Shown piece by piece: positions 1-5,254 of a DNA stretch of 5,254 nucleotides (its first letter is position 1; each line of letters opens with the position of its first letter). The notes under the pieces were generated by a model. That model worked only from the letters and a program-made list of their open reading frames with translations. It did not search any database and was not told the origin of the DNA. This DNA comes from Bacillota bacterium. Lineage in GTDB: Bacteria > Bacillota > Bacilli > Bacillales_B > DSM-18226. Position numbers and translations under genes: made by a program. The stretch spans positions 1 through 5,254 of the forward strand of contig JAKACS010000295.1 in assembly GCA_021821235.1 (NCBI GenBank), read 5' to 3'.

Positions 1-229
1 TGGACTCTATGAACCTCTCTTATTGACCGGGTTCTCGTTTTTCCGCCCTCGATGGGCTCTATGAACCTCTCTTATTGACCGGGTTCTCGTTTTTCCGCCC
101 TCGATGGGCTTTATGAACCTCTCTTATTGACCGGGTTCTCGTTTTTCCGCCCTCGATGGGCTCTATGAACCTCTCTTATTGACCGGTTTCTCGTTTTTCC
201 GCCCTCGATGGGCTCTATGAACCTCTCTT
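1..229. repeat. 52-bp tandem repeat array, four units plus partial fifth
   Basis: Four head-to-tail units of exactly 52 bp begin at 1, 53, 105 and 157, and a partial fifth copy of 21 bp begins at 209 and stops matching at 230. Units are almost identical: relative to the second unit, the first, third and fourth each carry one substitution (positions 4, 111 and 187). There are no unique spacers. 52 is not a multiple of three and no supported gene crosses the array, so it is not a coding repeat. Each unit contains TTTTTCCGCC, a short GAACC/GGTTC inverted pair, and a GCCC/GGGC pair across the unit junction. The array runs off the left edge, so its true copy number is unknown. Function is not evident; it resembles intergenic minisatellite-type repeats. 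Confidence 0.95.
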
Positions 230-255
230 GTCTTTCTCCTTATAAACTATCAATC

Positions 256-294
256 GTGTAGGCGGAAAAATGCATAAAAAGGGCGGAATCCACC
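256..294 (-). repeat. Left copy of ~40-nt intergenic element (inverted partner at 5169-5208)
   Basis: Read on the minus strand, this stretch starts with GGTGGATTCCGCC (294 to 282), continues with a T-rich segment containing TGC and a T-run, and ends with CGCCTACAC. The right flank at 5169-5208 has the same layout on the plus strand: an identical 13-mer, a T-rich segment with TGC, then CGCCTAAAC. They differ by a few substitutions and one single-base gap. The two copies face away from each other and bracket the operon. Whether this is a dispersed intergenic repeat, a paired terminator or a module boundary cannot be told from one window. Confidence 0.7.
276..294 (-). terminator. Candidate operon terminator (short hairpin plus U-run)
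   Basis: On the minus strand GGTGG and CCGCC can pair over five positions, one a G-U wobble, around a three-base loop (ATT). CTTTTT follows immediately. It lies about 95 bp past the stop codon of the last permease gene and is the first hairpin-plus-T-run downstream of it. The stem is short, and the same sequence belongs to a repeated element, so a termination role is inferred and only moderately supported. Confidence 0.45.
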
Positions 295-307
295 TCCTTC
301 TAGCCGC

Positions 308-346
308 GTTACTCGTGATTTTAAACTTTGACGCGTCATGAGCAAC
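308..346. repeat. Imperfect inverted repeat downstream of the operon
   Basis: Two 11-base arms, 308-318 (GTTACTCGTGA) and 336-346 (TCATGAGCAAC), can pair except for one A-C mismatch and one G-U wobble, around a 17-base AT-rich loop. The hairpin lies 42 bp past the last permease stop codon and is not followed by a T-run in the direction of transcription, so it is not a classical terminator. It might protect the 3' end of the mRNA or belong to the neighbouring intergenic element. Apart from this, 295-388 shows nothing recognisable. Confidence 0.45.
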
Positions 347-388
347 ACTCCTTACAGCCTAATCACACCGTTCACAATCCAAATTTCC

Positions 389-1219
389 TTACCCCTTCAC
401 TCCCGTCAACGTAATGCCCTCAACAATTTGCCGTTGGAAAATGAGAAAAATAATAATCATCGGAACAACAGCCAAAGTGCTCATCCCCATAATCGTATTC
501 CACTGGATGCCGCCACTGTCGCCGGTGGCATAGAGGGAAATGCCAACCGGAAGTGTCCGCATGCTGTCGGTTGAGGTAACAATCACCGGCCATAGATACG
601 CATTCCAGTTTCCTAAAAACGTAATGATGCCGAGCGCCGACAACGCCGGTTTCACTTGGGGCATCGCTATTCGCCACCAGATTTTAAACTCACTCATGCC
701 ATCAATTCTTGCCGCATCTAAAAGGTCATCCGGGATGCTTAGCATAAATTGCCGCATCAAGAAGACCCCAAACGCTTCAATTAGTCCCGGAAACATGATT
801 CCCAAATAACTGTCAATCAAATTTACCTTTGTTCCCATCACATACCATGGAATCACAAGCATTTCTGTTGGGATCATCAGCGTACTTAGAATTAAAATAA
901 AAATGACCTTAACGCCGGGAAATTTATATTTTGCTAATGTATAACCCACAAGAGAGCTGAAAACCAAACTGCTTACCGTAACGATCAAACCGACAAGAAT
1001 ACTATTCCAATACCATTTTAAAAAATCAGTCTCTTGAAAAATAAATTGATAGGCAGAAAAGTCGATTTTTTTCGGCCAAAAAGAAAAACTATAAAAGTCC
1101 GGCAAACTTTTAAGCGACGACAGCACCATCCAAAGAAACGGAAAGGCCACCACAATCACACCGGCAATAAGAAATAAATGAATACAAAGTTCCAGCCCTT
1201 TAAATTTCCGGTTGTTCAA
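389..1219 (-). CDS. Carbohydrate ABC transporter permease, MalG/AraQ-like (CUT1)
   Basis: This is an inner-membrane subunit of a binding-protein-dependent sugar importer, expected to pair with the upstream permease to form the channel. At 276 residues it has the usual family length. Six hydrophobic segments are visible at roughly 11-33, 72-97, 105-127, 137-160, 190-215 and 243-262. The cytoplasmic EAA loop that docks onto the ATPase is at 168-187: DAARIDG, then nine residues, then I184-A-M-P187. The first residue is Asp instead of the common Glu. The C-terminus (QRQIVEGITLTGVKG) is typical of COG0395 permeases. The start codon is TTG at 1217-1219, supported by AGGGGGTG five bases upstream; the next Met is residue 31, inside the first membrane segment. 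It is the last gene of the operon, 11 bp after the preceding permease. Exact substrate cannot be deduced. Confidence 0.95.
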   Translation of the reverse strand: MNNRKFKGLELCIHLFLIAGVIVVAFPFLWMVLSSLKSLPDFYSFSFWPKKIDFSAYQFIFQETDFLKWYWNSILVGLIVTVSSLVFSSLVGYTLAKYKFPGVKVIFILILSTLMIPTEMLVIPWYVMGTKVNLIDSYLGIMFPGLIEAFGVFLMRQFMLSIPDDLLDAARIDGMSEFKIWWRIAMPQVKPALSALGIITFLGNWNAYLWPVIVTSTDSMRTLPVGISLYATGDSGGIQWNTIMGMSTLAVVPMIIIFLIFQRQIVEGITLTGVKG

Positions 1220-1224
1220 ATTGT

Positions 1225-1232
1225 CACCCCCT
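1225..1232 (-). promoter_or_regulatory. Ribosome binding site overlapping the upstream stop codon
   Basis: AGGGGGTG lies five bases before the TTG start at 1219 and shares bases with the TAG stop (1231-1233) of the preceding permease gene. This arrangement favours translational coupling of the two permeases, which would help equal subunit synthesis. The coupling itself is inferred. Confidence 0.75.
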
Positions 1233-2148
1233 AATATTCATAGTTTTTGTTAAGGATTTTAATTTGCAACAGGGTAATCAACAAAATCACAATAAATAAG
1301 ACGACAGCAACTGCTGAAGCATATTCCATATTAAATTCTTGGAAAGCATTTTTATACATATAGACTACGACGCTAATCGTACTGTTCAACGGGCCACCAG
1401 CACTCGCCCCGCTGCTTGCTGTAAGATTTTGTATTTGCGTAAAGGTTTGCAGCGCCTGAATTACCCCTGTAACGGCCAGGAAGACAATCGTCGGGTTCAA
1501 CAGAGGGAAGGTAATTTTCGAGAATAATTTCCACTTCCCAGCCCCATCTATTTTTGCTGCTTCATAAAAATGCTTTGGAATGGATTGAAGACCAGCCATG
1601 AAAATGAGCATGCTAAAACCCATCGACTGCCAAATCATAACCGCAGAAATACTAAATAGAGCTTGTTTCGGATCAGACAACCAATTTTGTGGCGGAATCC
1701 CGAACAAGCCAATGAATTCATTGAGGAAGCCGGTATTGGGGTCAAACATCAGCCGCCACACCCAACTGACAGCTACAACCGATGTAATATAAGGCAAAAA
1801 GTAAATCATTCGGTATAGCCAACGAAAATGATGGATGCGTTCAATCGCCAAGGCGATCAGCAGCCCAAGCGCCATTTGCAATGGGACGGTAATGATGACA
1901 TATTTCGCTGTGTTCCATACCGATTTCCAAAAGACTTGATCTTTAAATAATTGTTGATAGTTTTCGAGCGTAAAGCCCGAACCATTTTGCGGCGAAAAGG
2001 ACATCGAAAAAGCGTACAGAGTTGGATAAATTCGGATACTGAGAAAAAATAACAGAGGAATGGTTAAAAACGTATAGGCAACGAGCGTTCTTCTTGTTTT
2101 AAGCTTGATATGCGGCCTGCTTTGCCCAAGTACATTTGATTGCTCCAA
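1231..2148 (-). CDS. Carbohydrate ABC transporter permease, MalF/UgpA-like (CUT1)
   Basis: This is the other membrane subunit of the sugar importer. The 305-residue length fits COG1175 permeases without the extra periplasmic domain of enterobacterial MalF. A basic N-terminus (KLKTRR at 15-20) precedes the first hydrophobic segment (about 22-45). Further segments lie near 78-102, 113-133, 163-188, 219-235 and 278-298. The ATPase-docking EAA loop is canonical: E196-A-A-K-I-D-G202, nine residues, then I212-T-F-P215. The C-terminus ends in a short polar tail (LNKNYEY). The start is TTG at 2146-2148, preceded by AAAGGAGG nine bases upstream; the next Met is residue 49, after the first membrane segment, so TTG is well supported. 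It follows the binding-protein gene after a 65-bp gap that holds a terminator-like hairpin. Confidence 0.95.
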   Translation of the reverse strand: MEQSNVLGQSRPHIKLKTRRTLVAYTFLTIPLLFFLSIRIYPTLYAFSMSFSPQNGSGFTLENYQQLFKDQVFWKSVWNTAKYVIITVPLQMALGLLIALAIERIHHFRWLYRMIYFLPYITSVVAVSWVWRLMFDPNTGFLNEFIGLFGIPPQNWLSDPKQALFSISAVMIWQSMGFSMLIFMAGLQSIPKHFYEAAKIDGAGKWKLFSKITFPLLNPTIVFLAVTGVIQALQTFTQIQNLTASSGASAGGPLNSTISVVVYMYKNAFQEFNMEYASAVAVVLFIVILLITLLQIKILNKNYEY

Positions 2149-2157
2149 TGAAGAAAG

Positions 2158-2165
2158 CCTCCTTT
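2158..2165 (-). promoter_or_regulatory. Ribosome binding site fixing the TTG start of the MalF-like permease
   Basis: AAAGGAGG, a near-perfect complement of the 16S rRNA end, lies nine bases before TTG at 2148. A site this strong in front of a TTG supports that start. It sits only seven bases beyond the T-run of the upstream hairpin, so transcripts that read through are immediately translatable. Confidence 0.8.
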
Positions 2166-2172
2166 CCCTTTT

Positions 2173-2205
2173 AAAAAAAGGGGCGGTCTTCTAAATACAC
2201 CGCCC
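2173..2205 (-). terminator. Intrinsic terminator-like hairpin between binding protein and permeases
   Basis: On the minus strand GGGCGGT (2205-2199 complement) pairs perfectly with ACCGCCC (2187-2181 complement) over 7 bp, mostly G-C, around an 11-base loop. One C and then seven T follow (2180 to 2173). It lies 8 bp beyond the binding-protein stop codon. Its position inside an otherwise tight operon suggests partial termination or 3'-end protection. Either would leave more binding-protein mRNA than permease mRNA, as is common in ABC import operons. The structure is seen; the effect is inferred. Confidence 0.8.
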
Positions 2206-2213
2206 ACAATCTA

Positions 2214-3518
2214 TCACTGATTCTTAAAATATTGATCGCGTATGTTTTGTTGGTCTTTTACAAGACTTTCAAACGTTTGATCGATTGGTTCATTGTTTAA
2301 TAGAATTTTGTCAATATGTGCCGACATAGAGTCGCGTTCCTTCGGTTCATCGACAAAGAAGGTTGCATGGGCATTTTTCAGCCCTTGAACAAATGGGCCG
2401 TAGATTGGATCATTATTAATCGATTGGTCGTTAGCAAATGAAGCAGCTGCAGGCAATTCGCCGACATTTTTCAGCCAGTCTTTTTGCGTTTCTTCCGAAA
2501 TTAAAAACTGAAGGAATTTTTCAGCTGCTTTCAGTTTCTCGCCTTTCACACCTTTGGCAATTCCATTGGTCCAATACGAGCCAAAATTCGATTCCAATCC
2601 ACCCGGTTCTTTGACTGGTAGCGTTGCCACACCCCAATTAAACTTGGCAGCATCTTTTACAGCTGCAATGTCAAAAGAACCATCAATCATCATTCCCGCT
2701 TTTCCGGCCTTAAACGCTGTATTGTACTCTTGCAGGAATGTTGGCTCACCGATTTTTTCCTTTTTCGTCATGTTCACCCAATAGGTAAATGCTTCAAGGC
2801 CTTTTGTTGACGAGTTCCACTGAACCTTTTTCCCATCCGGACTAAACGGTTCCACACCCCACTGCCGGAGCAAAACTTCTTCAAACGCATGATAGCCTTG
2901 ACCATTCACATCCCAGGCAAATCCCTCCTGTTCCAGTTTTCCATTTGCTTTTCTTTTTGTTATTTTCTTTGCATATTGAATCAGCTCATCCCATGTTTTT
3001 GGCGGTATAGTTGGGTCAAGTCCAGCTTGCTTAAATAAATCTTTATTCCAAAAAAGGGCAAGAGAACGAACCGCAATCGGTAGAGTATAATATTTCCCAT
3101 CAATTTTTGATGCCTGGATCATTGGGATGTATTTCTTCTCAATATCAGCGGTGCTCATGAAATCTTGTGGAATCGGCTGCAAATACCCTTGTTTTACATA
3201 TTGCGGAAGCCAGCCGTAATAGAGATTCAAGAGATCCGGGCCTTTCCCGGCATGCATTGCGGCTGAAACTTTTTGGTTGTATTGATCATACGGGAAGTCT
3301 TGGGCAACGACTTTTATCTTCGGATTTTCCGCTTCAAATTTTTTAATTAAGTTCTTAATCTCCGTTACTTTAGCCGGGAAGGTATACTGCCAATAGGTAA
3401 TGGTCGTAACTTTTGAATTGGAACTTGAGGAATTACTGTTGCTGCTGCATCCGGCAAGAGCCGTGATGCTGATGACCATCATCACCATAAAGATTTTGAA
3501 AAATCGCTTTTTCGTCAA
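2214..3518 (-). CDS. Extracellular solute-binding lipoprotein, carbohydrate ABC transporter (family 1)
   Basis: This is the substrate receptor of the importer, anchored to the outer face of the membrane. With the TTG start at 3516-3518 it has 434 residues. It has a basic n-region (TKKRFFK), a hydrophobic core, and a lipobox L21-A-G-C24 whose Cys would be lipidated. A Ser/Asn-rich tether (about 25-35) follows. Family-1 sugar-binding hallmarks come in the usual order: GKYYTLPIA near 141-149, ALFWNKDLFKQAGLDP near 154-169, PPKTWDEL at 172-179 and GKAGMMIDGS at 272-281. The frame stays open to an ATG-type start at 3635, which would overlap the lyase gene by 82 bp and put about 40 mostly polar residues ahead of the signal peptide. 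AAAGGGGG five bases before TTG argues for the shorter form. It begins 35 bp after the lyase gene ends. Ligand unknown; a sugar or sugar-like compound is expected. Confidence 0.93.
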   Translation of the reverse strand: MTKKRFFKIFMVMMVISITALAGCSSNSNSSSSNSKVTTITYWQYTFPAKVTEIKNLIKKFEAENPKIKVVAQDFPYDQYNQKVSAAMHAGKGPDLLNLYYGWLPQYVKQGYLQPIPQDFMSTADIEKKYIPMIQASKIDGKYYTLPIAVRSLALFWNKDLFKQAGLDPTIPPKTWDELIQYAKKITKRKANGKLEQEGFAWDVNGQGYHAFEEVLLRQWGVEPFSPDGKKVQWNSSTKGLEAFTYWVNMTKKEKIGEPTFLQEYNTAFKAGKAGMMIDGSFDIAAVKDAAKFNWGVATLPVKEPGGLESNFGSYWTNGIAKGVKGEKLKAAEKFLQFLISEETQKDWLKNVGELPAAASFANDQSINNDPIYGPFVQGLKNAHATFFVDEPKERDSMSAHIDKILLNNEPIDQTFESLVKDQQNIRDQYFKNQ

Positions 3519-3523
3519 AAATT

Positions 3524-3531
3524 CCCCCTTT
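3524..3531 (-). promoter_or_regulatory. Ribosome binding site deciding the binding-protein start
   Basis: AAAGGGGG lies five bases before the TTG at 3518 and directly ahead of the basic signal-peptide n-region. It lies inside the 35-bp gap after the lyase stop codon. This selects the 434-residue form over the 473-residue open frame. The later in-frame ATG (residue 11) would remove the basic n-region. Confidence 0.8.
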
Positions 3532-3553
3532 AAAAAATCTGATTCTCTCTTTA

Positions 3554-5062
3554 TTATTGATTCAGCTGCCAGTTTTGCGCTAAAACATCTAGCTGACCGA
3601 GACATTCTGCGACACGATTGATTTCCATTTCCCATAAATGCATTTTATGACGAAGCTGTCCCTCTCTCTCTGTTATTCCTCTTTTCATTTCTTCTGGCGC
3701 AGTTCCACCGGGTAGCGCACGAATTTTAACAAAATGCTCGGGATCCATTGCTGTCCGGATCGTCTCTTCAGTGACATGCAATCGGATGCCAATAATGGAC
3801 TCTACCGCTTCACCGACAAGCGCGGATGTGACCTTGTCAGCAGTCAAGCCTCTTGCTATCGCTAATTTTACAACCTGGCTTGTAATGGCATGGGCAGTTC
3901 GGAAAGGGATATGCATTTCCCGGAAAAGCGTGTCTGCCAATTCCGTTACAGATGCGAAGCTTTCTTTCGCCCTTCTTTTTAAAATTTCTTCGTTCACTTC
4001 AATCGTGCCAATCACCACCTGTGCCAACCGAAAAACTTGATCAATCAAGCCTAATCCTTTCCATAAATACGGCTGCATGTCATCCTCTGTATCGTTGATG
4101 TCACCATATGGCGTGTTGTGCAGCATTTGCAAAACAGTCTGTGCATTTCCCACACCGCTTGAACACAGTGCCCGGATGTGTTCCAACGATACTGGGTTGC
4201 GCTTTTGCGGCATGATGGAACTTGTTTGCACAAAAGGATCCGCTACCCTAACCGCTGAAAATTCTTGCGTGCTCCATAAAAGCAGATCCTGGGAAAAGCG
4301 ACCCAGATTGATAAACGCTAATTGCATCGCCGCAGCAATTTCGCCCAAATAATCTGCACCGGAGATCGCATCATAGGCATTGTTTATGAATTGAGGGAAG
4401 CCTAACAATTTAGCGACTCGTGCGCGGTTAATCGGAAACCCCGTCGTGGTTAAAGCCGCGGCGCCAAGCGGACTGGCATTGCATGTCTCATAGGCTGCAT
4501 TCAGCCTTTGCATATCACGGTCGACCACATCATACATTCCGAGCAAATAATGAGAAAAAGTCATTGGCTGTGCCTGCTGTGTATGGGTATGGCCTAAAAC
4601 GATGGTTTCTTTGTACGAATCAGCCACTTCCAATAGCGTTTGTTGGAACGAAAAGACAGACTGCAATGCCTTTTGGAGATCACGGCGCAGAACCATTCGA
4701 TACATTGCAACACCCATGTCATTCCGACTTCGTGCCAGATGCAGGCTTCCTCCAGCTTCGCCAGCAGTTTCAATGATTTTGCTTTCAACGAGGAAAAATA
4801 GATCCTCATATTGTCCGGTATACGTGGAGTCCTTTAGTGCCTGGATATCCAAAGAACGGATCCCGCTCATTATCCTGGCAGCTTCCTCTTCAGAAAGAAG
4901 GGACTCTTCAACCAACATAATGAGATGGGCTTTATGAATGGCGATCATCGGTTCAAGCAAAACACGCTTTGCATTTTCATAAGCAGGTGCTAAAACGACT
5001 TCAGAATACGTGGAACCAGGGAATTTTGTGCCTTCCTTTTTAAAAATACGATCCCTAAACAT
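3554..5062 (-). CDS. Argininosuccinate-lyase-superfamily enzyme, divergent ArgH paralogue
   Basis: This is a cytoplasmic lyase of the aspartase/fumarase superfamily. Family members are tetramers that eliminate fumarate from N-substituted aspartates; ArgH itself makes arginine. Superfamily marks are clear: GGSLHLARSRND at 104-115, GHTHTQQAQP at 157-166 with presumed catalytic His160, and the mobile loop TSSIMPQKRNP at 280-290 with presumed catalytic Ser282, plus Lys287 and Asn289. The ArgH-like C-terminal GGTAP is at 452-456. It is unlike ordinary ArgH in several ways: 502 residues against about 460, no N-terminal LWGGRF, Phe89 where ArgH has His in EDIH, Thr280 for the Gly of the GSS signature, and Val291 for the Asp after KNP. 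RALCSS (297-302) replaces the RGK-x-GR stretch. The ATG start has AAAGGGG seven bases upstream. It is the first gene of a sugar-importer operon with no other arginine genes. Database annotation would probably say argininosuccinate lyase; a different N-substituted aspartate is my inference, so no symbol is given. Confidence 0.9.
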   Translation of the reverse strand: MFRDRIFKKEGTKFPGSTYSEVVLAPAYENAKRVLLEPMIAIHKAHLIMLVEESLLSEEEAARIMSGIRSLDIQALKDSTYTGQYEDLFFLVESKIIETAGEAGGSLHLARSRNDMGVAMYRMVLRRDLQKALQSVFSFQQTLLEVADSYKETIVLGHTHTQQAQPMTFSHYLLGMYDVVDRDMQRLNAAYETCNASPLGAAALTTTGFPINRARVAKLLGFPQFINNAYDAISGADYLGEIAAAMQLAFINLGRFSQDLLLWSTQEFSAVRVADPFVQTSSIMPQKRNPVSLEHIRALCSSGVGNAQTVLQMLHNTPYGDINDTEDDMQPYLWKGLGLIDQVFRLAQVVIGTIEVNEEILKRRAKESFASVTELADTLFREMHIPFRTAHAITSQVVKLAIARGLTADKVTSALVGEAVESIIGIRLHVTEETIRTAMDPEHFVKIRALPGGTAPEEMKRGITEREGQLRHKMHLWEMEINRVAECLGQLDVLAQNWQLNQ

Positions 5063-5117
5063 AACATAGCCCCTTTATTTCAGTGAATAAGTCTGTCTTA
5101 AAAATGGAGATTAATAA

Positions 5118-5147
5118 ATCATATTAGCTTTGTCGGTTTATTTAGAA
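5118..5147 (-). promoter_or_regulatory. Tentative sigma-A-type promoter for the operon
   Basis: TATGAT (5123 to 5118) matches the -10 consensus at five of six bases and lies about 55 bp ahead of the lyase ATG. The hexamer 18 bp further upstream, TTCTAA (5147 to 5142), matches the -35 consensus poorly, and there is no TG extension. No convincing cre site or other operator was found in 5063-5168. The placement suits a single operon promoter, but the call is weak. Confidence 0.3.
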
Positions 5148-5168
5148 CATCATTTTCGATTAGTAAGG

Positions 5169-5208
5169 GGTGGATTCCGCCTTTGTTTTGCTTTTTTCTC
5201 GCCTAAAC
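5169..5208 (+). repeat. Right copy of ~40-nt intergenic element
   Basis: GGTGGATTCCGCC (5169-5181) is followed by a T-rich segment with TGC, then CGCCTAAAC. This is the plus-strand counterpart of the minus-strand element at 256-294. The 13-mer is identical, and most of the following 27 bases match, with one single-base gap. As RNA from the plus strand it would give the same five-pair hairpin with a U-rich tail (TTTGTTTT), a weak terminator shape, although no plus-strand gene precedes it in this window. Confidence 0.7.
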
Positions 5209-5211
5209 TGT

Positions 5212-5223
5212 GCGGAATTCCGC
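5212..5223. repeat. 12-bp perfect palindrome GCGGAATTCCGC
   Basis: The sequence GCGGAATTCCGC equals its own reverse complement. It lies four bases after the right ~40-nt element and shares the GCGGAA/TTCCGC core seen there, in the 52-bp units and again at 5234-5244 (TTTTTTCCGCC). It is probably another part of the same intergenic repeat family. A protein-binding role is possible but unsupported. Confidence 0.55.
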
Positions 5224-5254
5224 CTTCATCTCCTTTTTTCCGCCTTCATACCAG

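Noticed and set aside
1..229. CRISPR array
   Set aside because: The 52-bp units abut directly with no variable spacers, and no cas genes are nearby.
338..574. Small plus-strand open frame of 78 residues
   Set aside because: It overlaps the MalG-like permease antisense, has a low-complexity product with no recognisable domain and no good ribosome binding site. The other plus-strand frames at 540-809, 1339-1527, 1598-1792, 2554-2784, 3400-3621, 3771-4352 and 4483-4937 are likewise antisense shadows of strong genes.
1691..1700. GGCGGAATCC inside the MalF-like permease, identical to the intergenic element core
   Set aside because: It lies in a conserved coding stretch (GIPPQNW), and the flanking T-rich part of the element is missing, so it is probably chance.
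3519..3635. Longer start for the binding protein (473 residues)
   Set aside because: It would overlap the lyase gene by 82 bp and place about 40 polar residues before a complete lipoprotein signal peptide. The TTG at 3518 has a well-placed AAAGGGGG and gives a normal signal sequence.
4051..4233. Minus-strand frames inside the lyase gene (also 4594-4809)
   Set aside because: They are alternative frames of a gene whose own frame carries all lyase motifs; neither product shows family features.
5063..5168. Catabolite-response (cre) or repressor operator upstream of the operon
   Set aside because: No segment fits the cre consensus. The only palindrome-like sequence, GATTAATAAATC at 5110-5121, has four-base arms and is not distinctive in AT-rich DNA.
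256..5208. Composite transposon or insertion sequence
   Set aside because: There is no transposase in the window and no target-site duplication evident next to the inverted copies. The elements look more like intergenic repeats.

Overview
The window looks like a chromosomal segment of a low-to-moderate GC Bacillaceae-type Firmicute. The evidence is strong purine-rich ribosome binding sites (AAAGGAGG, AGGGGGTG, AAAGGGGG), frequent TTG starts, a LAGC lipoprotein signal, and family resemblance of the proteins to Bacillus-type proteins. Genus and species cannot be fixed from the sequence alone.

All four supported genes lie on the minus strand and read right to left as one compact operon (5062 down to 389). 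The order is an argininosuccinate-lyase-superfamily enzyme, a lipoprotein solute-binding protein of the carbohydrate type, and two CUT1-type sugar ABC permeases (MalF/UgpA-like, then MalG/AraQ-like). Gaps are 35, 65 and 11 bp. The 65-bp gap after the binding protein holds a strong intrinsic-terminator-like hairpin that could lower permease expression relative to the binding protein. No ABC ATPase and no regulator is present; in Bacillus a shared MsmX-type ATPase commonly serves such systems. The binding protein probably starts at a TTG (3518) inside the longer open frame, so all three transporter genes use TTG while the lyase uses ATG.

The left 388 bp hold no gene. They contain a 52-bp tandem array (four units plus a partial fifth, open at the window edge), then a roughly 40-nt element containing GGTGGATTCCGCC on the minus strand, then an imperfect hairpin next to the end of the last permease gene. 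The right 192 bp hold the leader and a tentative promoter of the operon. They also hold a second, oppositely oriented copy of the same roughly 40-nt element and a 12-bp palindrome. The operon is thus bracketed by inverted copies of an intergenic element.

The most interesting point is the lyase. At 502 residues it is longer than usual ArgH, lacks the ArgH N-terminal signature, and departs from ArgH at several substrate-pocket positions while keeping the presumed catalytic His and Ser. Together with a sugar-type importer this suggests uptake and C-N cleavage of an N-substituted aspartate or similar fumarate-releasing compound rather than arginine synthesis. That is inference, not shown by the sequence.
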